Positions 36,699 to 44,862 of a stretch of 64,000 nucleotides of DNA are shown in pieces. The DNA lies in the NCBI GenBank assembly GCA_021776735.1, contig JAJFFH010000027.1, forward strand, positions 248,001-312,000. The letters run 5' to 3'. Each line of letters starts with the position of its first letter. Position 1 is the first letter of the stretch. The position numbers were made by a program, and so were the translations under genes. Source of the DNA: Planctomycetota bacterium (GTDB lineage Bacteria > Planctomycetota > PLA2). Below the pieces are notes generated by a model. That model made no database searches. It worked only from the letters and a program-made list of their open reading frames with translations, and was not told the origin of the DNA.

Positions 36699-38030
36699 TC
36701 AGTCCTGCAGTAGCGAAGCGTCCAGGAGGTCGGTACGCAGGATCGCCGCAGCCAGGCCCGCATAGCCGGGGTCGCTGTGCAGCAGCGACGGGCCGACGAA
36801 TGTCAGATCCGCGTCTCCGGGGGTTCTTGCTTCGAGGCGCAGGCGGTAGACGAAGTTCGTCTTCGCCAGTTCTTGCCAGCGCTGCGGCTCGAAGCGGGCA
36901 AGCGCGCGAAAACACGACGAGGAAATCAGGCCGCTGTCGTCGAGGGTGCCGTCGTCGAGGAACTCATACACCGATTTTGCTTCTTCCTTTTTCGCCGCGT
37001 CCTCACGGATGGCGAGGTAGTGCAAGACCAGGCTGCGGTAAAAATACTCGCGTACCTGCGCGGGCAGGACGTTGAACCCGGTCTTGCCGGGACGCAGCCC
37101 GTCAGTGTCGCGGACGGGAAAGTCGCGGAGTCCCGCCGGCATCCGAGCGACGCGAAGCAGAGCGGCCACCTCCGGGTACCGCAGCCGGTTTTCCCACATG
37201 GTCTCGATGATGCGCCGCTCTTCCTTGTAGCCGCGCTGGGCCAGCAGAGCGATCCCGAAGACGCAGACTTCGGCGCGTCCCTTCTCGATCAGGTCCAGGC
37301 CGGGTTTCAGGTTTGCCTTGAATTCGCGAAACGCCGCGCGGATGTCGCGTAGCGAACGGTCCAGCAGCTCCTTGCCGACACCGTAGAGCGCGTTGTATTC
37401 GAGCAGCGCAACGCCGGCCTCCACGCGGCCCGCCAGGTCGTCTCCGGTCAGATAGTGCTCCACCACCGGACCGACGCAGCGCCAGTGGGGGCGCTCGGCA
37501 ACGGCGTAGGAGAAGAACTCGCGGTAAAAGGGCCCCTTTTTAAAAAACACCTTGAGCCGGTCGTGCCCCTCTTTCGCGCCGCGCGCCGCCAGCCAGAGCG
37601 CCGTGCCCGCCTTGATGTGGAACTGCTCGCTCTTCATCCGCAGCCGTTGCCACTCCCGCACAGTGTCACGCAGCCGCCTGCCATCCGGATCGACGTGCGG
37701 CCGGATGCGCGGATAGTCCACCGTCAAAAACGCCCTCAGAACGCCCGGCAGGCCCGTCTCGGTATAGCCGGTTCCGCTGATCAGGATCCCCGTCCGAATG
37801 CCCTTCCAGATCGCCTCGTAATCGTCGTTGTCCGCCATCGCCATCTGCTCGTAGGCCGACAGCGCCGCACCGAGCGAACGGTTCTGTTCCCCCCACACGG
37901 CGCGCTCGTTCGGGTTGTCGTGCAAGAAAACCGAGAGACTCAACGCGGTCGGGCGAGCCTCGAAGTAGTAGTGCGCGCCGATCGCGGACGCGATGAGGCA
38001 TGCAAGGGCGAGAATCAGGGCAACGCGCAT
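36699..38030 (-). CDS. Membrane-anchored protein of unknown function
   Basis: 443 residues from ATG at 38030 (a GTG two codons upstream is possible). An N-terminal membrane helix or signal anchor (VALILALACLIASAIGAHYY) is followed by a helical soluble part with HEAT/TPR-like character (AAFREFKANLKPGLDLIEKG, VREYFYRSLVLHYLAIRED). No catalytic motif recognised. It lies 52 bp upstream of the aminopeptidase gene on the same strand, so co-expression is possible. Confidence 0.65.
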   Translation of the reverse strand: MRVALILALACLIASAIGAHYYFEARPTALSLSVFLHDNPNERAVWGEQNRSLGAALSAYEQMAMADNDDYEAIWKGIRTGILISGTGYTETGLPGVLRAFLTVDYPRIRPHVDPDGRRLRDTVREWQRLRMKSEQFHIKAGTALWLAARGAKEGHDRLKVFFKKGPFYREFFSYAVAERPHWRCVGPVVEHYLTGDDLAGRVEAGVALLEYNALYGVGKELLDRSLRDIRAAFREFKANLKPGLDLIEKGRAEVCVFGIALLAQRGYKEERRIIETMWENRLRYPEVAALLRVARMPAGLRDFPVRDTDGLRPGKTGFNVLPAQVREYFYRSLVLHYLAIREDAAKKEEAKSVYEFLDDGTLDDSGLISSSCFRALARFEPQRWQELAKTNFVYRLRLEARTPGDADLTFVGPSLLHSDPGYAGLAAAILRTDLLDASLLQD

Positions 38031-38140
38031 CCACACAGGCTACCACCCCATGTCGGAACCGTAAGTCGTTTGTCAAAAACAAGTTACGGAGTCCGTCTCG
38101 GCCGCGGGGCATCACAATGGGCCGACATCGGACGGCAGCA

Positions 38141-38155
38141 AACGGACGGCGATGT
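38141..38155 (+). repeat. Dispersed motif in a divergent promoter region
   Basis: AACGGACGGCGATGT, in the 200-bp gap between divergent genes starting at 38030 and 38231. One of few copies upstream of both neighbours. Confidence 0.85.
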
Positions 38156-38230
38156 CTTGTCCCGGGAAGTGTGCGGCCGCCGGCGCTACAGCGCTTCGGC
38201 GACCGCGACCGATGGAGGAGCAGGTACCCC

Positions 38231-38572
38231 ATGAAGCGCGCAATCTGGATTCTCCCCGTGCTGGCCCTCGTGCTGGCCGTGCCCGCCCTTTCCCAGGACG
38301 GCGGCGACGCCGACAACGCCGACCTCGCTGGCGAGGTCGCCAAGCTCAAGAAGCTGGTGGCCGAGCAGCAAAAGGTGCTCAAGGAAACACAGTCCTACCT
38401 CCTCACGATGAAGGGCGAGGCGTCGCTTCTGGCGAAGGCGCTCAAGAAGGCGGACAAGGGCGGCTTCACGATGCCCGCGCCGAACAACGACGCCAAGTCG
38501 GCCCTGCTCAAGGGGCTCCAACGCTACGCCACGGTCGGTGCCACCGGCAAGGCCCCGACGTCCGGCAACTGA
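38231..38572 (+). CDS. Small secreted coiled-coil protein
   Basis: 113 residues, ATG start. Signal peptide MKRAIWILPVLALVLAVPAL, cleavage near LSQD. The mature part is a coiled coil (EVAKLKKLVAEQQKVLKETQ) with a Gly/Pro/Asn tail. No family recognised. It lies 41 bp upstream of the LysRS gene on the same strand. The frequency of Lys-Ala residues is typical of small periplasmic helical proteins. Confidence 0.7.
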   Translation: MKRAIWILPVLALVLAVPALSQDGGDADNADLAGEVAKLKKLVAEQQKVLKETQSYLLTMKGEASLLAKALKKADKGGFTMPAPNNDAKSALLKGLQRYATVGATGKAPTSGN

Positions 38573-38613
38573 TCCTTCCGAAGCGCGGGGTTTGCGGTTA
38601 CACCGCATGTCCC

Positions 38614-40758
38614 GTGTCCGAACATCGAAGCGAAACGGAAGTCCGACGGACCAAGCGCGAACAGCTTCGCGCCGCCGGCGTTCCCCTTCACCCCGAACGA
38701 TTCGAGCGCTCCCACACTCTGGCCGAGGCCGGCCGGCTGTCGGAGGGGACGGAAGTACGCGTCGCCGGACGTCTGGCCGCGGTGCGCACCTTCGGCAAGC
38801 TGACGTTTGCCCATCTGCAGGATGTCCACGGACGGCTGCAGGTCGCGCTCAGGAAGGGCGAGCTCGACGACGAGACCTGGCAACGCTTTCACGACTACTT
38901 CGACCGCGGCGATTTCGCGGGCGTGGCCGGAGCCCTGTTTGTCACCAAGCGGGGCGAGCTGACGGTCAACGCGCGCGAGATCACGTTCCTGGGCAAGGCG
39001 CTGGCCCCCTTGCCCGAGAAGTGGAAGGGGCTCGCCGACCCCGAGATTCGGCAGCGGCAGCGCTACGTCGATCTCGTGATGAGCGACGAGACACGCGCGC
39101 GGTTCAAGCTGCGCACGAGCGTGGTCCGGACCCTACGGCGCTTTCTCGACGACCATGGTTTTGACGAAGTCGAAACGCCCGTGCTCCAGACGGTGCCTTC
39201 CGGGGCGAGCGCGCGTCCGTTCCTGACACACCATAACGCGCTTGACCTCGACGTCTATCTGCGGATCGCGCCGGAGACCTGGCTCAAGCGGCTGGTCGCG
39301 GGCGGCTACGACCGCGTCTACGAGATGGCCCGCTGCTTTCGCAATGAAGGCATGGATCCGAGCCATCTGCAGGACTTCACCATGCTCGAGTACTACTGCG
39401 CGTACTGGAGCTGGGAAGACAACATGCGCTTTACCGAGAAGATGTTTCGGCACCTTCTCGACGAAGTGCTCGGGTCGCAACAAATCGAGTGGCGCGGCCG
39501 CACGATCGATTTTTCGGGCGAGTGGCCGCGCGTCGACATGGGCGACCTCGTGCGCGAAAAGACCGGCATCGATGTCGCGTCGCTCGACGCCGACGGGCTG
39601 CGCGCGGCGATCCGCGAGCACGGTCTCTTCGAGGAAGGCATGGAGCGCCTCGGCCGCGGCGCACTGATCGACATCGTTTACAAGCGCACCGTGCGCGGCG
39701 ACCTCGTGCAGCCGTGCTTCTTGACCGGCATCCCGGCGGACGCGCTCCCGTTGGCGCGCCGCAACGAGAACAATCCCGCGATCGCGGACTGTTTCCAGCT
39801 CCTCGTCAACGGCTGGGAAATCGTCAAGGCGTACAGCGAACTCGTGGATCCATACGAGCAGCGCCGCCTGTTTCAGGAGCAGGAGCGCCTGCGCACGGGC
39901 GGGGACGACGAAGCCATGCACATCGACGAGGACTACCTGCGCGCGATGGAGTTCGGCCTGCCGCCGATCAGCGGCTGGGGCATGGGCATCGACCGGCTCT
40001 GCGCGCTCTTGACCGGGGCGGATTCGCTGCGCGACGTGGTGCTCTTCCCGCTGCTCCGCCCCGAGGCACGTCCCGAAACGCCCGACTCCGCTCCCGCCCC
40101 CGACACGGCCGCTTCCGATCCGTCCAAGCCGGCCCCCGCCCCCCCCAAGCCGACCGCCGCGGGCGCCCCCGACACTTCGGGCGACGTCGGCGAGTTCGGA
40201 CTCACGCGCGCGGAGGCGATGGAACTTTTCAAGGCCCATGTGCACACGGACTACCTCACCAAGCACTGCCTCGCGTCGGCCATCGTGATGGAGGGCGTCG
40301 CGGCGCGTTTTGACAAGAACCGCGACACGTATTGGTGCATGGGCCTGCTGCACGACCTCGACTTCGAGACCGTGAAGGAGCCCGATCGGCACACGCGCGA
40401 GACGGTGCGCCTGATGCGCGGAGCCGGGGTCACCGACGAGACGATTATCAAGGCGGTCCTGGCCCACAATGCGGAAGGGCTCGGCGACATCGAACGGGAC
40501 TGCTGGCTCGACTACGCGCTCTCATGCGCGGAGACGATCACCGGTCTCGTCATGGCGGCGGCGAAAGTCCTGCCGGACAAAAAGCTCGCGTCGCTCAAGC
40601 CGTCGTCGGTCAAGAAGCGCATGAAGAAAAAGGACTTCGCCAAGCAGGTCAGCCGCGAAGCGATCCTGCAGTGCGAAAAAATCGGACTCACACTCGAGGA
40701 GTTCTGCGCACTCGCGGTCGAGTCGATGCGCACCATCTCCGACGACCTGGGGCTCTAG
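38614..40758 (+). CDS. lysS: Lysyl-tRNA synthetase (class II) fused to a C-terminal HD domain
   Basis: 714 residues from a GTG at 38614 (VSEHRSETEVRRTKREQ). Residues 1 to about 480 are a complete class II LysRS: OB-fold anticodon domain, motif 1 near DPEIRQRQRYVDLVM, motif 2 FRNEGMDPSHLQDFTMLEYY, motif 3 GWGMGIDRL. A Pro/Ala-rich linker (about 483-528) leads to an HD phosphohydrolase-type domain (about 535-714) with H in HCLAS, LLHDLD and KAVLAHNAEG. LysRS charges tRNA-Lys; the HD domain could hydrolyse a nucleotide such as AppppA or a signalling nucleotide, but this is inference. The active-site residues of both parts are present. Confidence 0.95.
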   Translation: MSEHRSETEVRRTKREQLRAAGVPLHPERFERSHTLAEAGRLSEGTEVRVAGRLAAVRTFGKLTFAHLQDVHGRLQVALRKGELDDETWQRFHDYFDRGDFAGVAGALFVTKRGELTVNAREITFLGKALAPLPEKWKGLADPEIRQRQRYVDLVMSDETRARFKLRTSVVRTLRRFLDDHGFDEVETPVLQTVPSGASARPFLTHHNALDLDVYLRIAPETWLKRLVAGGYDRVYEMARCFRNEGMDPSHLQDFTMLEYYCAYWSWEDNMRFTEKMFRHLLDEVLGSQQIEWRGRTIDFSGEWPRVDMGDLVREKTGIDVASLDADGLRAAIREHGLFEEGMERLGRGALIDIVYKRTVRGDLVQPCFLTGIPADALPLARRNENNPAIADCFQLLVNGWEIVKAYSELVDPYEQRRLFQEQERLRTGGDDEAMHIDEDYLRAMEFGLPPISGWGMGIDRLCALLTGADSLRDVVLFPLLRPEARPETPDSAPAPDTAASDPSKPAPAPPKPTAAGAPDTSGDVGEFGLTRAEAMELFKAHVHTDYLTKHCLASAIVMEGVAARFDKNRDTYWCMGLLHDLDFETVKEPDRHTRETVRLMRGAGVTDETIIKAVLAHNAEGLGDIERDCWLDYALSCAETITGLVMAAAKVLPDKKLASLKPSSVKKRMKKKDFAKQVSREAILQCEKIGLTLEEFCALAVESMRTISDDLGL

Positions 40759-40775
40759 CTCCAGCCCTGGGCTAG

Positions 40776-40832
40776 ATATCGCCGTCCGTTCCTGCCGGCC
40801 GAACATCGACGTAAACGAACGGACGGCGATGT
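40776..40832. terminator. Bidirectional hairpin from an inverted motif pair
   Basis: Two GGAAC/GAAC-type copies of the dispersed motif face each other: 14-bp perfect arms at 40778-40791 and 40817-40830 with a 25-base loop. It lies between the ends of convergent genes (lysS at 40758 and the CAP-like gene at 40948). No T tract, but the symmetrical position fits a shared terminator. Confidence 0.65.
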
Positions 40833-40900
40833 CGCCCAGGCTCTGTTTGAGAAGAGGCACCCTTCATCCAGGAGCCGCGGCGAGCCGCAAGCGAGCGAGT

Positions 40901-40928
40901 GGGCGCAGCCGCAGCCGTCCGAAGCCGG
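40901..40928 (+). repeat. 28-bp intergenic repeat, copy A
   Basis: Matches 55980-56007 at 27 of 28 bases. Both copies sit just beyond the 3' end of a gene, and both are followed by a further shared GCCGG-rich context. Confidence 0.8.
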
Positions 40929-40947
40929 CCGAGTCTTCAATCAGAGC

Positions 40948-42381
40948 CTACGGCTTGAGGGCGGCGCCGATCTTGGCCTGGGCCTTGAGGCCCTTGCAGC
41001 GCATGTAGAGGTGGCGCAGTTTTTTGGCGCGGCCCTCTTCCGGGCCCGTGAGGATCGTGCCGAGTTCGCGAAGCGCGGTGCGTTCGAGGTCGCGTCGGGT
41101 GCGCAGCGCGCGATGACGAGCCTCGGTGTCGTAGAGCGAGTACACGTACGGAGCGTGCAGGGCGGCGACGGTGCCGTATTGGCCGCGCTGCAGGGCTGCT
41201 TGCGCCTTGCGGACCATCGCCTTCGCGCTGTTGATGGCCTGTCTCTTGTCGAGGAGCATCATCCCGTCGTGCGCCGCGCCCGCGATTTCCGGTTTCTCGT
41301 GGCCGAGATGGCGGCCGAGAATGCGGATGCCCTTGGGGCGGGACCAATTGCCGAGTGCGCGCATGAGTGCCGGGGTCGGCGTCTTGGTGGCTCGCTTGCG
41401 GAGGTCTACGTAGAACTCGTCCTGGGCTTCGGTCAGCGTGATGTCGTTGACCTGCACGAACACGACGCAGATGTAGATCGACTGGGACTTCGCGCGCGTA
41501 TGCGTGCGCCTCTTGCCCTTCTTCGACTGCTTGAGCGGGCGGCGGGCAACGCCGACGGCGAACTCGGTGCAGTTGGGGTCCACCGCCTTGAGCCGGAATC
41601 CCGGCAGGCGCAAGTAGTGCTCCTGAAACTTCTGGAACGGATCCGTGCAGCCGAACACATCGACGACAACGTAGTTGGTCGTGTCCCTGCTCGGCAGGGC
41701 CGGCCTGGGCCGCGGGAACGGTCTGTTTTTGGACAACCGCGTCCACGGCGTTGCGGGTCCGGACAGGCCGCTCGAACCGGCTCCGTTTTTGCCCAACAGT
41801 TCGCGCGGGCCGATGCCGCCGAACGTGTGAATCTTGCGATTCTTTTCCGCCATCAGCGCGGCGTGTTCCCGGGCGCGGGCGGCCACGGCTTCGTTCCAGT
41901 TCGCGGGCTTCACGCGAACCTTGCGGCGGAGCTGCTGAAGCCACCGCGCGAACTGCTTTTCGATCCGTCGTTCGTGCAGCGTCCTCGGCGGCGGGTGCTC
42001 CTCGATGGGGGGCTCGTACTTCCCGTCTTTCGGCTTGTTTTTTCCGTACCAGACGGTGAAGCGTGCCACGCTGCGGTCCGTGCTCGGCCGGTGGCCGATG
42101 ATTTCCATCTTGTACGCGCCGATCCCGTGGTCGAAGTGCACCGTAAAGGTGAACTCGCTGTCGGTGGTGTCGTTGTCGGCGTTGAGATAGGCCCGCCCGT
42201 CCGGCGCGATCAACACGAGTTCCGGGTTCTTGTAGCCCCGCACGAGAGTGCCGTCGATGATCAGGTTCTTGCCCCGGCGGACCTCGCGCGGAAAGTCATC
42301 GACAAGGCCGACTTTTGGAAAAAACTCCTCTTCAGCCGCAAGAATCGGGGCGAGGAGGAGAACGACGAGTCCGAGGCGCAT
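40948..42381 (-). CDS. Secreted protein with CAP/SCP-like segment
   Basis: 477 residues from ATG at 42381 with a signal peptide (MRLGLVVLLLAPILAAEEEF). An N-terminal beta domain (about 20-130) is followed by a helical segment resembling the CAP/SCP superfamily (KQFARWLQQLRRKVRVKPANWNEAVAARAREHAALMAEKN), but the usual metal-site histidines are only partly recognisable (IHTFGG). The C-terminal 180 residues are helical and basic. Function unknown; the CAP assignment is tentative. Confidence 0.6.
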   Translation of the reverse strand: MRLGLVVLLLAPILAAEEEFFPKVGLVDDFPREVRRGKNLIIDGTLVRGYKNPELVLIAPDGRAYLNADNDTTDSEFTFTVHFDHGIGAYKMEIIGHRPSTDRSVARFTVWYGKNKPKDGKYEPPIEEHPPPRTLHERRIEKQFARWLQQLRRKVRVKPANWNEAVAARAREHAALMAEKNRKIHTFGGIGPRELLGKNGAGSSGLSGPATPWTRLSKNRPFPRPRPALPSRDTTNYVVVDVFGCTDPFQKFQEHYLRLPGFRLKAVDPNCTEFAVGVARRPLKQSKKGKRRTHTRAKSQSIYICVVFVQVNDITLTEAQDEFYVDLRKRATKTPTPALMRALGNWSRPKGIRILGRHLGHEKPEIAGAAHDGMMLLDKRQAINSAKAMVRKAQAALQRGQYGTVAALHAPYVYSLYDTEARHRALRTRRDLERTALRELGTILTGPEEGRAKKLRHLYMRCKGLKAQAKIGAALKP

Positions 42382-42459
42382 CAAAAAAAGTGTAGGCGAA
42401 GCACGACCGAGGCGGGACATGGCTTGGTTTTTGGGGGGGCAGGGGCCGATCATGGAGGT

Positions 42460-42762
42460 ATGGGCGCGGAGAAACGCTCGCACCCCCGGACCGCGGTCGA
42501 TTACGCCGCGCGGGTCACGACCGCCTCGGGGAGCACCCTGCGCTGCCAGATCGAGAACCTCGGCCGGTTGGGGGCGCTTGTCTCGACCCCCGAGTTCGAG
42601 GGCGCCCTCGCCGTCGGCGATCGGGTCACGGTCGTGATCGAGCGCGGCGACGACGAGACGATCGAGGTCGAGGGCGAAGTCCTGCGCATCGACCAGGAAT
42701 TCGTCGCTGGCGACATCCGCCGCGTAATGGCCGTCCGGTTCACGACGGAAATCACGCTGTAG
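42460..42762 (+). CDS. PilZ-domain protein
   Basis: 100 residues from ATG at 42460; GGAGG is only one base upstream of it, so initiation may be weak. It starts with KRSHPRTAVDY, in which RxxxR is the c-di-GMP-binding arginine pair, and continues through beta strands to NLGRLGALVST, VGDRVTVVIE and RVMAVRFT. The second c-di-GMP motif, normally (D/N)xSxxG, reads NLGRLG with Ser replaced by Gly, so nucleotide binding may be reduced. The gene stands alone between divergent and convergent neighbours. Confidence 0.8.
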   Translation: MGAEKRSHPRTAVDYAARVTTASGSTLRCQIENLGRLGALVSTPEFEGALAVGDRVTVVIERGDDETIEVEGEVLRIDQEFVAGDIRRVMAVRFTTEITL

Positions 42763-42910
42763 CGAGCGGCGGGGACGGGCGTTCGGCCCCTGCGAAAGCC
42801 GCCCCCGGCGCCTTTCGTCAAACCAGTCGGGGGCTGCTGCGCAGCCGAGCCGGCCCAGATGAGTCATGAGCTTGAGTCATGAGCTTGTCGGGTGGAGCGA
42901 TGCCGGGGAA

Positions 42911-42926
42911 GCGTACGGACGGCGAT
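42911..42926 (+). repeat. Dispersed motif abutting the recJ stop codon
   Basis: GCGTACGGACGGCGAT is immediately adjacent to the TTA (stop TAA) of recJ at 42927-42929. Confidence 0.9.
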
Positions 42927-44687
42927 TTACTGTGCGCGGTGGCTCGGCGCAATCTCGCGGACGTGGAGTTCTACTTTTTCTCGGCCCATTCGGGGGCGGC
43001 GTAGGACGAAGGCGATATCGAAAGGTTCCTGCAAGAGTTCTTCGTGGTCGGCCTGGTTGTAGGCGATGGCGCGGACCGAGGCGCGGCGGGAGGCGGCGAA
43101 AAACGAGAGGTGGCGGCTCTGGTTGCCGGTGCGGCGCGTGCGGCCGGCGGCGCGGACGCCGTAGGCGCAAAACAGCGGCTCGGGGTTCGCTGAGCCGAAA
43201 GGGCGTAGCGACTCGATCTCGGCGGCAAGCGGAGCAGAGATGGCGTCGATCGGTAGTTCCGCGTCGACTTCACGCGGTCCTTGTTCGTTCGCGCCCTGGG
43301 CGCGGACGGCATCCTGAAACGCCGTCCGAAATGCATCGACGCGGTCGGCCTGCATCGTGAAGCCCGCCGCCTTTGCGTGGCCGCCGTGCGACGTGAGCAG
43401 GTCCGAGCATTCCGCAAGCGCTTCGTGCAGGCGGACCCGCCCGAAGCAGCGCGCGGAGCCGCGGGCCTCTCCGCCCTCGACCGACAAGATGGCAGCCGGG
43501 CGGCGGTACGTTTCGGTGATCCGCGCCGCGACGATGCCGATGATGCCGGCGTGCCAGCCTTCGCCGCCGAGCACATAGGCGGCAACATCGCCGTCCGTCT
43601 GCTTTTCTTGCTCTTGGATCCTGTCCGCCTGCTCGAACGCCGTTTCGGTCAGCGCGCGCTCGAGTTCCTGCCGCTTCAGGTTGCCCTCCTCCAGTTGTTG
43701 GGCGAGCTTCTCGGCGCGCTGGGGATCGTCGCAGAGCAAGAGATCGAGGGCCAGGTCCGCGGAGCCGAGGCGACCGGCCGCGTTGAGGCGCGGTCCGAGC
43801 CGGTAACCGATGTCGTGGGCGCGCACCGGGCGGCCGTCGCACCGGGCAGTTTTTTTCAGCGCGAGCAGACCCGCGTGGCGCGTGGCGGACAAGGCGCCCA
43901 GGCCGAGGGCGACCAGGCTGCGGTTTTCGTCCACGAGCGGCATGACGTCGGCGACGGTGCCGATGGCCACGAGAGCGAGCAGGTCCGGCAGCAGCGCGCG
44001 AAAGGCCGCGTCGTTCTCTTTGTGCAACCGCTCGACGAGGGCACAGCCGGTTTTGAAGGCGACCCCACAGCCGGCGAGGCCCGTGAACGGGTAGGTGCGG
44101 TCGGCGCGCTTGGGGTTGACGACCGGGCACGGCGGCAGCGTCTCGCCCGGCTCGTGGTGGTCGGTGACCACGAACTGCAGGCCCGCTTCCTGGGCGCGGG
44201 CGATTTCGTCGGCGCGGCTGGTGCCGTTATCGACCGTGACGACCAGGCCGCAGCCCTCTTCGCGCAGCCGGTCGAGTGCCGAGCGGCTCAGTCCGAAGCC
44301 GTCATCGAGGCGATGCGGGATGAAGGGTCGCACGTCGGCGTTGAGGAGCCGCAGAATGCGGGTCATGATTGTCGTGGAGCTGACGCCGTCCACGTCGTAA
44401 TCGCCGTAAACCGCGATCCGCGTGCCGGCGCGGACGGCTTCCAGAAGGGCATCCACGGCACGGTCCATGTCGCGAAACAGGCGCGGATCGTGGAGGTGAT
44501 CGGGGCCCGGCTGCAGGAAGCGGCGGCCGGCGGGCGCATCCGTCACGCCGCGGGCGACGAGGATCTGCGCGGTGACCGGGTGAATCCCGAGATCCCGCGA
44601 CAGGCGGGCGGCGTCGTCCGGATCGATGTCGCGCGGGCGAAAGGCGTCGTGCAAGGCGGAACTCCCACAGGCCCCAAAACCGACCAT
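42927..44687 (-). CDS. recJ: Single-stranded-DNA-specific exonuclease RecJ
   Basis: 586 residues from ATG at 44687. DHH-phosphoesterase motifs in order: AVYGDYDVDGVSSTTIM (motif I), VVTVDNGTS (II), VVTDHHEPG (III, DHH), NPKRADRTYPF, AIGTVADVMPL (IV), GPRLNAAGRL, and the DHHA1 part GWHAGIIGIVAARI and GGHAKAAGFTM. It degrades single-stranded DNA 5' to 3' in recombination and repair. A copy of the dispersed motif is inserted in frame between the two lobes, encoding KQTDGDVAAY. Directly upstream of its start is a perfect tandem repeat of 16 bp. Confidence 0.96.
   Translation of the reverse strand: MVGFGACGSSALHDAFRPRDIDPDDAARLSRDLGIHPVTAQILVARGVTDAPAGRRFLQPGPDHLHDPRLFRDMDRAVDALLEAVRAGTRIAVYGDYDVDGVSSTTIMTRILRLLNADVRPFIPHRLDDGFGLSRSALDRLREEGCGLVVTVDNGTSRADEIARAQEAGLQFVVTDHHEPGETLPPCPVVNPKRADRTYPFTGLAGCGVAFKTGCALVERLHKENDAAFRALLPDLLALVAIGTVADVMPLVDENRSLVALGLGALSATRHAGLLALKKTARCDGRPVRAHDIGYRLGPRLNAAGRLGSADLALDLLLCDDPQRAEKLAQQLEEGNLKRQELERALTETAFEQADRIQEQEKQTDGDVAAYVLGGEGWHAGIIGIVAARITETYRRPAAILSVEGGEARGSARCFGRVRLHEALAECSDLLTSHGGHAKAAGFTMQADRVDAFRTAFQDAVRAQGANEQGPREVDAELPIDAISAPLAAEIESLRPFGSANPEPLFCAYGVRAAGRTRRTGNQSRHLSFFAASRRASVRAIAYNQADHEELLQEPFDIAFVLRRPRMGREKVELHVREIAPSHRAQ
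43585..43602 (-). repeat. Dispersed motif inside recJ
   Basis: GCAGACGGACGGCGATGT on the minus strand, read in frame by recJ as KQTDGDV between its two lobes. Confidence 0.88.
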
Positions 44688-44719
44688 GGCCACAAACCGA
44701 AGGGGCCACAAACCGAAGG
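44688..44719 (-). repeat. Perfect tandem 16-bp repeat at the recJ start
   Basis: 44688-44703 and 44704-44719 are identical. On the minus strand the unit CCTTCGGTTTGTGGCC is directly followed by the recJ ATG, so the duplication includes the ribosome-binding region. A diverged third copy may lie within the first codons. Confidence 0.85.
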
Positions 44720-44862
44720 CCGAAGTCCAACGCCTCGGCGATTCCAAGAAGGCAAAGCGTAGCAGGTGGCGCGGACCGCGCTGCGGCGGTCCGAGCGCGA
44801 CGAAAACCGGACCTTGGCGGTTCGCGGTTGACACCCTCGCCCTGGCCTGCGAAGTTCCGCAG

